Source: CAINFV01 sp964409235 (GTDB lineage: Bacteria > Chlamydiota > Chlamydiia > Chlamydiales > FEN-1388). Taken from it: a DNA stretch of 37,921 bases. The notes under the pieces were generated by a model. It had not been told where the DNA came from. It did no database searches and was given only the letters and a program-made list of their open reading frames with translations. Made by a program: the position numbers and the translations under genes. Of the stretch, positions 7,798 through 16,546 are shown in pieces. Numbering within the stretch: position 1 is the stretch's first letter; the number at the start of each line of letters is the position of its first letter. Where the stretch lies: contig CAYPCN010000014.1 of the NCBI GenBank assembly GCA_964409235.1, forward strand, positions 1 through 37,921, read 5' to 3'.

Positions 7798-8490
7798 ATG
7801 TCAGAAGCCATGAGAAAGCTCTCAGCATCGCGATTGGTCCGCAGCATAGGCGACTTCCTCTATCCTCCAATGTGCCTATGCTGCAAAACAGTGCTCTCCC
7901 GCCCCTGTAAGACCCTCTGCCAGGCCTGTGTTGAAAGCCTACAGCTTCTCTCTCCCGCCCACCGATGCCGCCGATGCTTTCACCCTCTGGACGACAATGG
8001 TCACCGATGTGTTCACTCTTCGCTGACAAGCCACGCCATCTGCTTTGAAGAGGCACCCGCCTGCCAAGCGCTTCTCTCTTCAGCAACCGCCATCGCTCCC
8101 TTTCTTATCATGCAGTGGGCTGCTGTGCGCTGGCCAATCCCCGACCTTGTGATTCCAACCCCTGGCGACTGGTTTTCTCACGGTATTGACCGATGGGCCA
8201 TGCGCAAAGAGCTCGCCCGCACTGTCGGCGCCCTTCTCAACAGGCCATCGCTGCCCTGCCTTCGCATACGTCGTCATCTCCTCCCTGTCCCGCACCTGCC
8301 TCTTGAAAGACAACCCTCCCAACCATGCCATGAGACAGTTAAAATCAACTTGCCAAAAGCCATCGTGAATATGGATATTCTCCTCATCCACGACCAGACC
8401 TTCACTGGCCATGCGCTGCACGCCGCGGCTGACGCACTCGTTCGTCACGGGGCCGCTCATGTCCGAGGCATGAGTTTTATAGGCTCATAA
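7798..8490 (+). CDS. ComF-family phosphoribosyltransferase-like protein
   Basis: The start is ATG 7798, behind AGGAGAGG contributed by a repeat end; the frame also opens at ATG 7771, but that lies within the repeat. The 230 residues begin with a helix, then CLCC...CKTLCQAC and HRCRRC...HRC zinc-finger cysteines, as in ComFC proteins. The C-terminal half keeps the phosphoribosyltransferase-like end ILLIHDQTFTGHAL, where ComF proteins have VDDVxTTGxT. The first Asp of the PRPP loop is His and the TTG is FTG. ComF proteins act in DNA uptake and recombination; the altered loop makes catalysis uncertain. It is followed by the ABC-F gene, 63 bases downstream. Confidence 0.75.
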   Translation: MSEAMRKLSASRLVRSIGDFLYPPMCLCCKTVLSRPCKTLCQACVESLQLLSPAHRCRRCFHPLDDNGHRCVHSSLTSHAICFEEAPACQALLSSATAIAPFLIMQWAAVRWPIPDLVIPTPGDWFSHGIDRWAMRKELARTVGALLNRPSLPCLRIRRHLLPVPHLPLERQPSQPCHETVKINLPKAIVNMDILLIHDQTFTGHALHAAADALVRHGAAHVRGMSFIGS

Positions 8491-8553
8491 TTTCAGTTTC
8501 TATGGTATGCTTTTTTCGCAAATGACTCCTTTCCAAAGGTTGGCTCATCATTC

Positions 8554-10146
8554 ATGATTGCGTTAGATTCTATCACAGAAATCGTCGGGGGACGCACGCT
8601 CTTCGAAGACGTTTCCATCGCCTTTTCCCCCGGCAATCGCTATGGCTTGACAGGACCAAATGGCTCAGGGAAGTCCACGCTCTTGAAAATCCTCGTCGGC
8701 ATCACCAAGCCGACAAAGGGACAGGTTTCGACGCCAAAACGGCTTGGCTTCCTCAAGCAAAACATCAATGAATTCAGTCAGATTTCGGTCATCAACACCG
8801 TCATCATGGGCAACAGCCGCCTATGGAAGGCACTATGCCGTCGCGATGCGCTCTATGAGCAAGAGATGACAGACGAGGTTGGCTTCGAACTCGGAGAATT
8901 AGAAGCCATCATCGCAGAGGAGAACGGCTATGCCGCTGAAAGCATGGCGGAGGCTCTTCTCCACGGTATTGGCGTCCCGCCCGACGATTGCCACAAGCGG
9001 ATGCATGAGATTCCTCAGGACATGCAGTTTCGCGCTCTCTTATGCCAAGCGCTCTTCGGGGATCCAGAGGCGTTGCTTCTCGACGAGCCGACGAACCACC
9101 TTGACCTCGGATCGATAGGATGGTTAGAAGGATTTTTAAAAAGCTACCCCGGCACACTGATTGTCGTGAGCCACGACCGCCACTTTTTGAATGCCGTCAC
9201 GACGCATATTGCCGATATCGACTATGAAACGATTATCATCTATCCCGGCAACTACGACGAAATGGTGGTCACCAAGTCTGCTGTCCGCTCTCGCGCTGAA
9301 CGCGAAGCGAAATCAAAAGAGAAGAAAATCTCCCAGCTGCGGGAGTTCGTTGCAAAATTCGGGTCAGGGACTCGGGCAAGCCAAGTACAGTCCCGCATTA
9401 AAGAGATTGAGCGCCTCCAACCGCAAGAGCTCAAAACATCCAATATCCAACGGCCATACGTTCGGTTTATCCCGACAGAAAAACAAGCGGGGAAAGTCGT
9501 GCTTGCCATCGACAGTATTGCCAAGGCATTTGACGGCCATGACGTGATCAAAAACTTCTCTCTTGAAGTCTTTCGCGGTGACAAGATCGGCGTTATCGGC
9601 AACAACGGTCTTGGGAAGACAACATTGCTGAAGATGCTTGCCGCCGTTCTTCCCCCAGACCACGGGTCGATCACCGTTGGCCATCAAGTCATTCTCTCCT
9701 ATTTTCCTCAAAACCATGAAGAAGCTCTTGATCGACACAGCGCTTTGACCCTCTTCGACTGGCTCAAGAGCAAAAAAGTCGGCGTCTACGATCAAGAGAT
9801 CCGCAGCATCCTCGGCAAGATGCTGTTCTCCGGCGATGATGCCTTTAAGCCCATCTCCGCCCTCTCTGGTGGAGAAACCGCCAGGCTCATCATCGGCGGG
9901 ATGGTCCTCTCAGACCATAACCTCATCATCATGGATGAGCCCAACAACCACCTTGACCTTGAAGCCGTCTCTGCTCTTGGGTGGGCCCTTGAGGAGTACA
10001 AAGGCACGGCCATCGTCGCTAGCCATGATCGAGATCTGATCGATCGCTTCGCTACTAAGATCATCGCCTTTGATGACAAAGGGATCACCATCTTCGACGG
10101 ACCGTTGGAGGAGTACCTCCGTACTACACACGGAGTATCGCCATGA
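8554..10146 (+). CDS. ybiT: ABC-F ATPase, YbiT type
   Basis: A soluble tandem-ATPase protein of 530 residues, the same length as E. coli YbiT. It has no membrane segments, as in ABC-F translation factors that act on the ribosome. Domain 1: GPNGSGKST (34-42), GNRYGL context and LLLDEPTNHLDL, but the signature is replaced by MHEIPQDMQFR. Domain 2: GNNGLGKTT (about 349), LSGGETARL (about 437) and MDEPNNHLD, with Asn for the usual Thr. Between them is the charged linker with KKISQLREFV. The ribosome site is weak (AAAGG 8535-8539). Its stop overlaps the folE start by four bases, implying coupled translation. Family identity is secure; the exact role is not shown by sequence. Confidence 0.9.
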   Translation: MIALDSITEIVGGRTLFEDVSIAFSPGNRYGLTGPNGSGKSTLLKILVGITKPTKGQVSTPKRLGFLKQNINEFSQISVINTVIMGNSRLWKALCRRDALYEQEMTDEVGFELGELEAIIAEENGYAAESMAEALLHGIGVPPDDCHKRMHEIPQDMQFRALLCQALFGDPEALLLDEPTNHLDLGSIGWLEGFLKSYPGTLIVVSHDRHFLNAVTTHIADIDYETIIIYPGNYDEMVVTKSAVRSRAEREAKSKEKKISQLREFVAKFGSGTRASQVQSRIKEIERLQPQELKTSNIQRPYVRFIPTEKQAGKVVLAIDSIAKAFDGHDVIKNFSLEVFRGDKIGVIGNNGLGKTTLLKMLAAVLPPDHGSITVGHQVILSYFPQNHEEALDRHSALTLFDWLKSKKVGVYDQEIRSILGKMLFSGDDAFKPISALSGGETARLIIGGMVLSDHNLIIMDEPNNHLDLEAVSALGWALEEYKGTAIVASHDRDLIDRFATKIIAFDDKGITIFDGPLEEYLRTTHGVSP

Positions 10147-10838
10147 CCTCCAAAAATCCCACGCACGACCTCATATCACAATCTGTCGTGACGAAAGCCG
10201 CCATTACCCGCTTTCCAACCCCCCTTCTTCCCCACGCCTTTTCAGCGCGCACGCGCACAGAAAAAATCGCTGCGATTGCCCACCATGTTCGGGAAATCAT
10301 GGAGATCCTTGGGCTTGACCTGTCCAACAACTCATTGAAGCAGACTCCCGAACGCGTGGCCGCTATGTACGTCGATGAGATTTTCGCAGGCCTTGACATC
10401 GACGCCTTTCCAACGATCGCGCTGTTCGATGACGAGGATGAAGAGTCGGTGGCGACTGTGGGGCGCGTTGTCGTCACCCGCGTGAGCATCGTCAGCTTTT
10501 GCGAGCACCATCTCGTGCCTATGATAGGAACTGCCTATGTTGGCTACCGGCCCAAGAAGACGATCATCGGCCTCTCGAAGATCTCGCGCATCGCTCGCTA
10601 TTTTGCGGCGCGGCCACAACTCCAAGAGCGCCTCTCAGCACAAATTGGCGACAGTCTTGCTACCTTGCTCGGCCACCAGGATGTTGCTGTCATGGTCACT
10701 GCCCAGCATTCGTGCGTGGTAGCACGAGGAGCAAAAGATGAATCGTCGGGGACAACGACGTTGTATACCAGCGGCATTTTCAAAACCTCTGAAGAGTTTC
10801 GAAGGGAGTTCGTTGAGATGACCCACGGCCTGGCATAG
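10143..10838 (+). CDS. folE: GTP cyclohydrolase I
   Basis: FolE converts GTP to 7,8-dihydroneopterin triphosphate, the first step of folate synthesis. The start ATG 10143 overlaps the ABC-F stop (ATGA). The 231 residues contain a variable N-terminus, then TPERVAAMYVDEIFAG, SFCEHHLVPMIGTAYVGYRP with Cys120 and His122-123, GLSKISRIARYFA, and QHSCVVARG with Cys191. The zinc ligands and catalytic His are all present, so the enzyme should be active. As I recall, Chlamydiaceae lack a canonical folE and use other enzymes for this step, so its presence fits an environmental chlamydia. The call is firm. Confidence 0.95.
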   Translation: MTSKNPTHDLISQSVVTKAAITRFPTPLLPHAFSARTRTEKIAAIAHHVREIMEILGLDLSNNSLKQTPERVAAMYVDEIFAGLDIDAFPTIALFDDEDEESVATVGRVVVTRVSIVSFCEHHLVPMIGTAYVGYRPKKTIIGLSKISRIARYFAARPQLQERLSAQIGDSLATLLGHQDVAVMVTAQHSCVVARGAKDESSGTTTLYTSGIFKTSEEFRREFVEMTHGLA

Positions 10839-10897
10839 CCAACAAACCCACTTTTGTCCTATTTTTATAGGAAACTCTTTTTCCCATAGGCATCGCT

Positions 10898-11293
10898 GTG
10901 ACACACGCCTTTTCCATTCAGATTCATTGTACGTACTGCGGCACTCTCGTCGCGATTCCATACCGTCCCACGGCCAAACTCCCGTGGGTTGCCCGCTGTT
11001 CGGGATGCAACAAGCAGTTTGGCATCGAATCCGACGTGATGGCGAGGCAGATCAAGCAATTTGTCGCCCTCTGCCAGCAGCTCAAGGCTTCGGAAGAAAT
11101 CCTTTCCAACTCCGCCATCGCTGTCACCGTAGGATCGGTCGAAGTGAAAATTCCATTTCGCCTGCTTCTCACGCGGTTGAAATCAACTCTTGACCTCGAG
11201 GTGGATGGAAAGCAAATCTCCATCTCTTCTCGGACAGAGCCGTTGAAAATTGGGGAGGCGCTTGCTGAAGAGTCTCTAGAATGTTCACTCTGA
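10898..11293 (+). CDS. Small zinc-ribbon protein upstream of transaldolase
   Basis: 131 residues from GTG 10898, preceded by ATAGG seven bases upstream; no ATG fits. The N-terminus shows CTYCGTLVAIPY...ARCSGCNKQFGI, two CxxC pairs 20-odd residues apart that form a zinc ribbon. The remainder is helical then strand-rich (VTVGSVEVKIPFRLLL, ISISSR) and ends ECSL. It lies 27 bases before tal. Chlamydia carries a small Cys-pair protein annotated as a predicted ferredoxin (CT312) just before tal (CT313), which is probably the orthologue. With only four cysteines in ribbon spacing, zinc binding is more likely than an iron-sulphur ferredoxin. Role unknown. Confidence 0.75.
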   Translation: MTHAFSIQIHCTYCGTLVAIPYRPTAKLPWVARCSGCNKQFGIESDVMARQIKQFVALCQQLKASEEILSNSAIAVTVGSVEVKIPFRLLLTRLKSTLDLEVDGKQISISSRTEPLKIGEALAEESLECSL

Positions 11294-11304
11294 GCCATGT
11301 GCGA
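11292..11304 (+). repeat. Repeat terminus remnant before tal
   Basis: GAGCCATGTGCGAT matches the outermost bases of the family's end, after which similarity stops. It contains the ATG at 11297, which creates an apparent eight-residue extension of tal; the real start is downstream. Confidence 0.4.
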
Positions 11305-11320
11305 TACAGGAGAACGCAAT

Positions 11321-12298
11321 ATGTTGATGAGCCAATTGGACCAGCTCAGAAAGATGACGGTTGTCGTCGCTGACTCCAGCGATTTTGATGTCATCAAAAG
11401 CTTTAACCCCATCGACGCCACGACGAACCCCACGCTTGTCTACCAGGCAGCGCAAAAACCGGAGTACCGACCGCTGATCGAGAAGGCTATCGTCGAATCT
11501 CAGCGCGGGACAACGCCAGAACAGCGCCGGGCGCTCTTAATCGACCAGCTCTTTGTTCTCTTCGGCGTGGAGCTACTCAAGATCATCCCCGGCCGGGTTT
11601 CGACCGAAGTGGAAGCATCGCTCTCTTTTGATACCAAAGGCAGCATTGAAAGAGCCGTGCAGATCGTGAGCCTCTACGAACGTCATGGCATTCCCCGAGA
11701 ACGAGTGCTCATCAAGCTCGCCTCCACGATCGAAGGTATCAGGGCTGCCGAAGTCCTTGAGATGGTTGGCATCCATTGCAACATGACGCTCATCTTCTCT
11801 CTCGTCCAGGCTGCGGCATGCGCCGAAGCCAATGTCACCCTCATCTCCCCCTTTGTCGGCCGCATTCTTGACTGGTATAAAGCGCACAACCCCGCGATCG
11901 CGTACACTGCCGCCAATGATCCCGGCGTCCTGGCGGTCACCACGATCTACCAATATCTCAAAAAATTTGGATACAAAACCTCCATCATGGGCGCCAGCTT
12001 CAGAAATACAGAGGAGGTGCTCGCTTTGGCAGGCTGCGACCTGTTGACGGTCTCTCCGAAATTGCTCGACGAGCTTAGCCAATCGACAGAGCCTGTCGGA
12101 CAAAAGCTCTTTAAGGAGATGAAGATGCCTGAAGGGTTGGAAAAAGTCCCGACAGCAGAATCTCAGTTCCGCTTTCTCATCAACGAGGACCAGATGGCCT
12201 CGGAAAAGCTCTCTGAAGGCATTCGCGTTTTTGCGCACGACACCAAAAAACTCGTGGAGTACATCGCATCGCAATTTGACACTCGACGTGGGTACTAA
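11321..12298 (+). CDS. tal: Transaldolase
   Basis: Transaldolase moves a dihydroxyacetone unit between sugar phosphates in the non-oxidative pentose phosphate pathway. I place the start at ATG 11321, eight bases after AGGAG (11308-11312); the frame begins at 11297 inside a repeat remnant. The 325 residues match the TalB type: DATTNPTLVYQAA near the start, VLIKLASTIEGI with Schiff-base Lys132 at the E. coli position, CNMTLIFSLVQA, and SPFVGRILDWYK. The C-terminal part is complete. Its TAA overlaps the stop of the convergent kinase gene. Gene order with the zinc-ribbon protein is as in Chlamydia. The call is firm. Confidence 0.95.
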   Translation: MLMSQLDQLRKMTVVVADSSDFDVIKSFNPIDATTNPTLVYQAAQKPEYRPLIEKAIVESQRGTTPEQRRALLIDQLFVLFGVELLKIIPGRVSTEVEASLSFDTKGSIERAVQIVSLYERHGIPRERVLIKLASTIEGIRAAEVLEMVGIHCNMTLIFSLVQAAACAEANVTLISPFVGRILDWYKAHNPAIAYTAANDPGVLAVTTIYQYLKKFGYKTSIMGASFRNTEEVLALAGCDLLTVSPKLLDELSQSTEPVGQKLFKEMKMPEGLEKVPTAESQFRFLINEDQMASEKLSEGIRVFAHDTKKLVEYIASQFDTRRGY

Positions 12299-13965
12299 GG
12301 CTGCTCGCCCTGTTGAGCGTAGATAGTCGTGCAAATTTGCTGGAGCCGCGCATGTGCCTGGTCTGCTGTTGGCCTGCGCGCAGGGTCAAGATCCACGAGG
12401 TCGGCGATGAGATCGCAAACAGGATCGTGCTGATTCCTTTGCTCCCCCTGAAACACGCGAACCATGTTCTTCATTTCCTCAAGTTTGTTGTGAATGGCAA
12501 CCTTGTACTTGGCGATCTCCTCACAAGAGTACTCTTCTCCATGGCGGTCCCCTTTCTTCCGTGCTTCTTCGGCTTGCTCTTCCAAGCGATCCAATGCCGC
12601 GTGCATCTCGAGAAGTTCATGCTGCGTGACGTTCCACGGTACATCTCCTATTCCCCCATCATACAAAGACGCAAGAACAACGCCAAACGACCACATATCC
12701 AACGCCCCCGAGACATGGACTTTGTCGATCGCTTCAAACATCTCTGGAGCCATGTACCCAGGTGTCCCCCGGGCAAAACGCGTAGACTGGAGGCGAGAAG
12801 CAAAGCCAAAATCAGCGATATACACATCAATGTCTTTGAGGAACAAATTTTGCGGCTTGAGATCGAGATGAGCCCACCCTGCTCGAGCAAGCGCTGCTAG
12901 CGATTCCAAGATCCTCAGGGCCATCGGAAGGAGAAAATTGCTCCGGTCATCGTGATCAGGTTCATGATCGATAAAGAGCTGTGACAGCCTGTCTTCGACT
13001 GTATCTTCAAAGCGTTCAATCAAATATTCTTGTCGAACTCCGCCCCCTTTTCGTGGGTACGCAATCGCAATCACCTTGGGAATATGCGGAACCCCTTGGT
13101 CTTTTAATGTTTGCAGAAGCGCGCACTCCGCTTTGATGTTACACCGTCGTGCTTCAATACGAGCTGGGACATCTCCTTCCTTTCGTGGGGCCGGTCGCAC
13201 AAATAGCCCGACATCGCCATCGCTAATCCGAACGACAGCCTTCACAGACTTTTCGATCCCTTTTCCCAGAATGCCGATCGAAATATACATTGAAATTTTG
13301 CCACTACGAGGATCGCGAACTGCCCGGATGGCAAAGGGCAGTCTCTGCTCGACTTTCTTGTCGCATCTGGTTCGAACGCATTCTTCAGCAAAAGCTCCTC
13401 CATGCTGACGAAGCCAGTCAATGACAACCGCCACATCGCGCTCCGCTTGCTGCTGAGATCGCTCGATACTTTCTTTCTGCAATCTCTCTAGCTCCTCTTT
13501 TCCGATGTGCTCTGGCAATGTGCGCCGTTGTTGCTGAAGCTCCGCCTTCATGTGCAGAGCAAAAGCCTCATTTGTGAGCACCTCTTGTACTGCATGCCAG
13601 TCAGGCACGACAAACGCTGCTTCGGGTGAAGGCGTCAGCACGCGCTGTACAATGGCGGTCACGGCCTTCCCTTGCTCATCATGGGGGAGCGCGTGCAAAA
13701 GCGCTGCTTCAAGTTGAGGAGTGTGAACCAGAATCTCTCCCTGTCCTGTCCTAATGGACGTCCACATCGAACGCATCTGTTCGATTTCTTCCTGCAGCTT
13801 TTGAGCCTCCTCATCTCCTGACGGCGCACGTTTAAATGTGAGGTTTGTCAAGGAGACGACACCTTGATCCCCTTTAATCGTCATTTTCCCTTGACCCGAT
13901 CCAGCGTCAATTCCCGAGATTGAAATCTCACACCTGCTTGGCCCAACAAAAGAAATCTCACCCAT
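12295..13965 (-). CDS. Unusual Hanks-type Ser/Thr protein kinase
   Basis: 556 residues from ATG 13965 after GAGGG on the minus strand. Residues 1-220 are a non-kinase N-terminal region, helical and charged, without signal peptide or membrane helix. The kinase lobe follows: glycine loop GILGKGIEKS (231-240), alpha-C Glu280, catalytic HLDLKPQN (366-373), DFG 385-387, GTPGYMAPE (400-408) and DMWSFGVVLASL. At the beta-3 position where the ATP-anchoring Lys is expected, the sequence reads LFVRPA (Arg257). A charged helical insert of about 50 residues (450-500) interrupts the C-lobe. All other catalytic residues are present, so activity is possible but uncertain. Cytoplasmic or secreted use are both open. 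Confidence 0.85.
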   Translation of the reverse strand: MGEISFVGPSRCEISISGIDAGSGQGKMTIKGDQGVVSLTNLTFKRAPSGDEEAQKLQEEIEQMRSMWTSIRTGQGEILVHTPQLEAALLHALPHDEQGKAVTAIVQRVLTPSPEAAFVVPDWHAVQEVLTNEAFALHMKAELQQQRRTLPEHIGKEELERLQKESIERSQQQAERDVAVVIDWLRQHGGAFAEECVRTRCDKKVEQRLPFAIRAVRDPRSGKISMYISIGILGKGIEKSVKAVVRISDGDVGLFVRPAPRKEGDVPARIEARRCNIKAECALLQTLKDQGVPHIPKVIAIAYPRKGGGVRQEYLIERFEDTVEDRLSQLFIDHEPDHDDRSNFLLPMALRILESLAALARAGWAHLDLKPQNLFLKDIDVYIADFGFASRLQSTRFARGTPGYMAPEMFEAIDKVHVSGALDMWSFGVVLASLYDGGIGDVPWNVTQHELLEMHAALDRLEEQAEEARKKGDRHGEEYSCEEIAKYKVAIHNKLEEMKNMVRVFQGEQRNQHDPVCDLIADLVDLDPARRPTADQAHARLQQICTTIYAQQGEQP

Positions 13966-14170
13966 ACTCTTCCCTCACGTTATGGCACCACCAACGTTTC
14001 TCTGTCGCGAGCTATTGCCCTCCGTTCTTCTCGGCTAAATTTCCGGAGTCGCTGATCGCATATTGCCTCTTTTCACTATTGCAGGCGACACCATTATTAA
14101 AAACAAAACTTGCCATAGAGCCGTGTGCATGGCCTTGGCGCGTACGAACCGGCTCGGAGAGAGAGAATCC

Positions 14171-16315
14171 TTATGCCGGCGATGTTTTTGGGCGAATCTT
14201 CTCGGGATATTTGATGCGGAAATGGCCGATGGAAAGAAGGCAGCGGACAAGGGCTTTTTTTACAGCCCCTAATTCTTCAAAGCTCAAGAGACATTCATCG
14301 AACTGACCATCCTCCGTTTTCTCGCGGACGATCTGATCGATGAGGCGGGTCAGAATCTCTTCGCTGATTTCGTCAATTGACCGACAGGCCGCCTCAAAAG
14401 AGTCGGCAATCATCACGATCGCCGCTTCTTTGCTTCTTGGCTTTGGCCCTGCATAACGGAACTCTCGCTCGTCAACAAGAGTCGCGTCATGACCAACAGC
14501 TTCGAGCTGCTTGTGGTAGAAGTAGTAGACAAGACTTGTACCATGGTGCTCGCGGATGATATCGATGAAAGCTTCGGGTAACCCTGCCCTGCGGGCAAGG
14601 TTCACGCCCTCTTGAACATGAGAAATGATGACGCGCGCCGACTCCGCAGGTGTGAGTAGCTGGTGGATGTTCATCCCCGTCTGCTGGTTTTCAGAGAAAT
14701 ATTGAGCCACAGAGACTTTTCCAATATCGTGATAGAGAGTCGCAACTCGGCAGAACAGGCCATTGCAGCCGATCGCCTGAGCAGCCGCTTCGGCAATGCT
14801 GCCCAAGAGCAGCGAGTGCTGGTACGTACCGGGAGCCTCGATCATCAGCCGTTGGAGTAGCTCTTGGTTTGGATTCATGTACTCCATGAGGTTGATGTCC
14901 GTGATCACGCGAAATGCGGACTCAAAAAGCGGTAGCAGGCCGACGACAATGATCGACGTGAGCAGCATGAAGACGCCCGAGCTGCCAATATCGCCGCCAA
15001 GCATCGAGCTGCCCCATCGAGAAGCGTCGTAGAAATACAAGGCCACGATAATCGCGCAGGCGACCCCCCATCCACGCAAGCAGATCGTGACGATTTCTGC
15101 GCGACGGCGAAGGGTGCGCGTGTAGAAGATGCAGACAAAGCCGACGACGAGGTTGGTCAACAAAAAGCCCTGGAATTCAATGGCCAGGGAAATGTTGAAG
15201 AGGAGGCCGAGCATCGTCGAAAAGAAGATGGCAACCGATGGTCCGACCAAAATACAGAGGAGAATCGAAGCAAAGGGGATCAGCAATGGGTAGTGAATCA
15301 GGTCGGTAAGGCCACGGGGCATGTTCAGGAGGAAGAGCTCACACATCTTCGCAAGGCCTAGACAGAGAACGCCAATGCTGACGATGAGGAACAATGACGT
15401 ATTTGAAGAGAGGATAGCGGGATGGTAGCACCGCAAGAAAAGAAAGGAAGCAAAAAACAGCACGCTGGTGAGGATCACAGAGCCAACAATCGTCCGAGGA
15501 TGCCATAGATCTCGACGCTCGGCCATGGCCTGCTTCATGGCCTGGAGCATGGTGATATGCCGCGATGTCACCTTCTCCCCGCTATCGATGATGCGCGATC
15601 CGGCAGGGATGGTTGTATACCGTGTTGGGACCTGCATTCTGAGGAGCTTTCGCATTTTCCTCGTCGCATTGGACTCGATCCGCAAAAACCAGATTTTCTC
15701 GCGGAGGAAAGAGAGTAAGAAATCAATCGTCGCTGGCTGGAGGGTGACCTCTGAGAAGGCCTTCTCTAGGATAAAATTCCAGATTTTATCCGTGAAGCAA
15801 ATCCCCTTTCGTAAGTCAATCGGGGGAATCTCGTGAAAATTCGTGACGTCAAGGCCCGCCTGATGCATCTTCTCAATGGTCCGCGCGTCGCTAAATCGCA
15901 TTTCAAACAGCACGTGCGCTAATATCTCATTGGCACGGCACATCTCCTCAAAGCTCGATTCTGGAGCCATCATTCGCCACGATTGGTCGTAGAGAAGCGA
16001 ATTTTCAAATTCAATCGTCCGCTTGAGAATGTCTTCGGGTTCGATGCAATAGATACTCCCAATATCAAACAGTGCCGCTTGGCGAGCGGCAGAGGTTGCT
16101 TCCTCATCAGCAAAGGAAAAAGAAACATCGGCAACAATGTACCGAGAGGCGATCGTCCCAAGTTCGAGCATGGGAACGCGAATCTCTCGATTATGGAGGA
16201 AAAAAAAGGTGCAAGCGGCAATAAACAGTAAAATGACAACGCGCAACGTTCGACTTGTGTCGAAGAAGCTACCGTCTTTCCTCGCTCTCGATGTGGAAGA
16301 CATCTCTATTGCCAT
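14171..16315 (-). CDS. pgpH: 7TM-HD phosphodiesterase, PgpH type (cyclic-di-AMP)
   Basis: This membrane protein would hydrolyse cyclic-di-AMP, by family. The start is ATG 16315, with AGGTGG eight bases upstream; GTG 16327 and ATG 16303 are alternatives. Numbered from GTG 16327 (718 residues): a membrane helix at 28-45, an extracytoplasmic domain to about 275, then a cluster of about seven hydrophobic helices (280-470). The cytosolic HD domain carries H504, HD 533-534 in YHDIGK, H570, H594-595 in REHHGT, and D642 in IADSFEAA. GTYQHSLLLGSIAE and FRYAGPKPRSKEAAI are the diagnostic blocks of this family. All metal ligands are intact. A GAGCCG/CGGCTC pair downstream (14119-14156) is too weak to call a terminator. 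Confidence 0.9.
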   Translation of the reverse strand: MAIEMSSTSRARKDGSFFDTSRTLRVVILLFIAACTFFFLHNREIRVPMLELGTIASRYIVADVSFSFADEEATSAARQAALFDIGSIYCIEPEDILKRTIEFENSLLYDQSWRMMAPESSFEEMCRANEILAHVLFEMRFSDARTIEKMHQAGLDVTNFHEIPPIDLRKGICFTDKIWNFILEKAFSEVTLQPATIDFLLSFLREKIWFLRIESNATRKMRKLLRMQVPTRYTTIPAGSRIIDSGEKVTSRHITMLQAMKQAMAERRDLWHPRTIVGSVILTSVLFFASFLFLRCYHPAILSSNTSLFLIVSIGVLCLGLAKMCELFLLNMPRGLTDLIHYPLLIPFASILLCILVGPSVAIFFSTMLGLLFNISLAIEFQGFLLTNLVVGFVCIFYTRTLRRRAEIVTICLRGWGVACAIIVALYFYDASRWGSSMLGGDIGSSGVFMLLTSIIVVGLLPLFESAFRVITDINLMEYMNPNQELLQRLMIEAPGTYQHSLLLGSIAEAAAQAIGCNGLFCRVATLYHDIGKVSVAQYFSENQQTGMNIHQLLTPAESARVIISHVQEGVNLARRAGLPEAFIDIIREHHGTSLVYYFYHKQLEAVGHDATLVDEREFRYAGPKPRSKEAAIVMIADSFEAACRSIDEISEEILTRLIDQIVREKTEDGQFDECLLSFEELGAVKKALVRCLLSIGHFRIKYPEKIRPKTSPA

Positions 16316-16400
16316 CGAACGCACCACCTAGGCCGTTTGAGAAAAAGTTCCTTTAAGCGTACGCTTTCTTGAGATATTTGGCGATAGTGGTACAATCAGC

Positions 16401-16546
16401 GTCATTTGCGATGTGGATCTCTAGGGAGAGTTTTGGATCGAGATCCCACAAAACCAAAGAAGGCCATATGCTCTGACATATGGGTGAGAAGGGTTGAGGT
16501 AGGTTCGTCTACTCTATCTTCCAAAAGGCACATCGCAAAATGGCTC
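16401..16546 (+). repeat. Interspersed MITE-like repeat, full-length copy 6
   Basis: This is one of the two most complete copies, in the gap between the divergent pgpH-type gene and dnaX. It runs CATTTGCGATGTGGAT...TTTTGGATCGAG, CATATG-CTCTGA-CATATG, GGGTTGAGGTAGGTTCG, then CCAAAAGGCACATCGC and AAAATGGCTC. Its two ends are imperfect inverted repeats (TTTGCGATGTGG outside, CACATCGCAAAA at the other end). No ORF lies inside. Confidence 0.85.

Noticed and set aside
10856..10880. Small hairpin CCTAT-TTTT-ATAGG after folE as a terminator
   Set aside because: The stem is only five or six AT-rich pairs, and the next gene follows closely in the same direction.
14116..14156. Another decayed repeat copy (GAGCCGTGTGC...CGGCTC)
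   Set aside because: Only about a dozen bases match and the characteristic GATGTG and purine run are missing.
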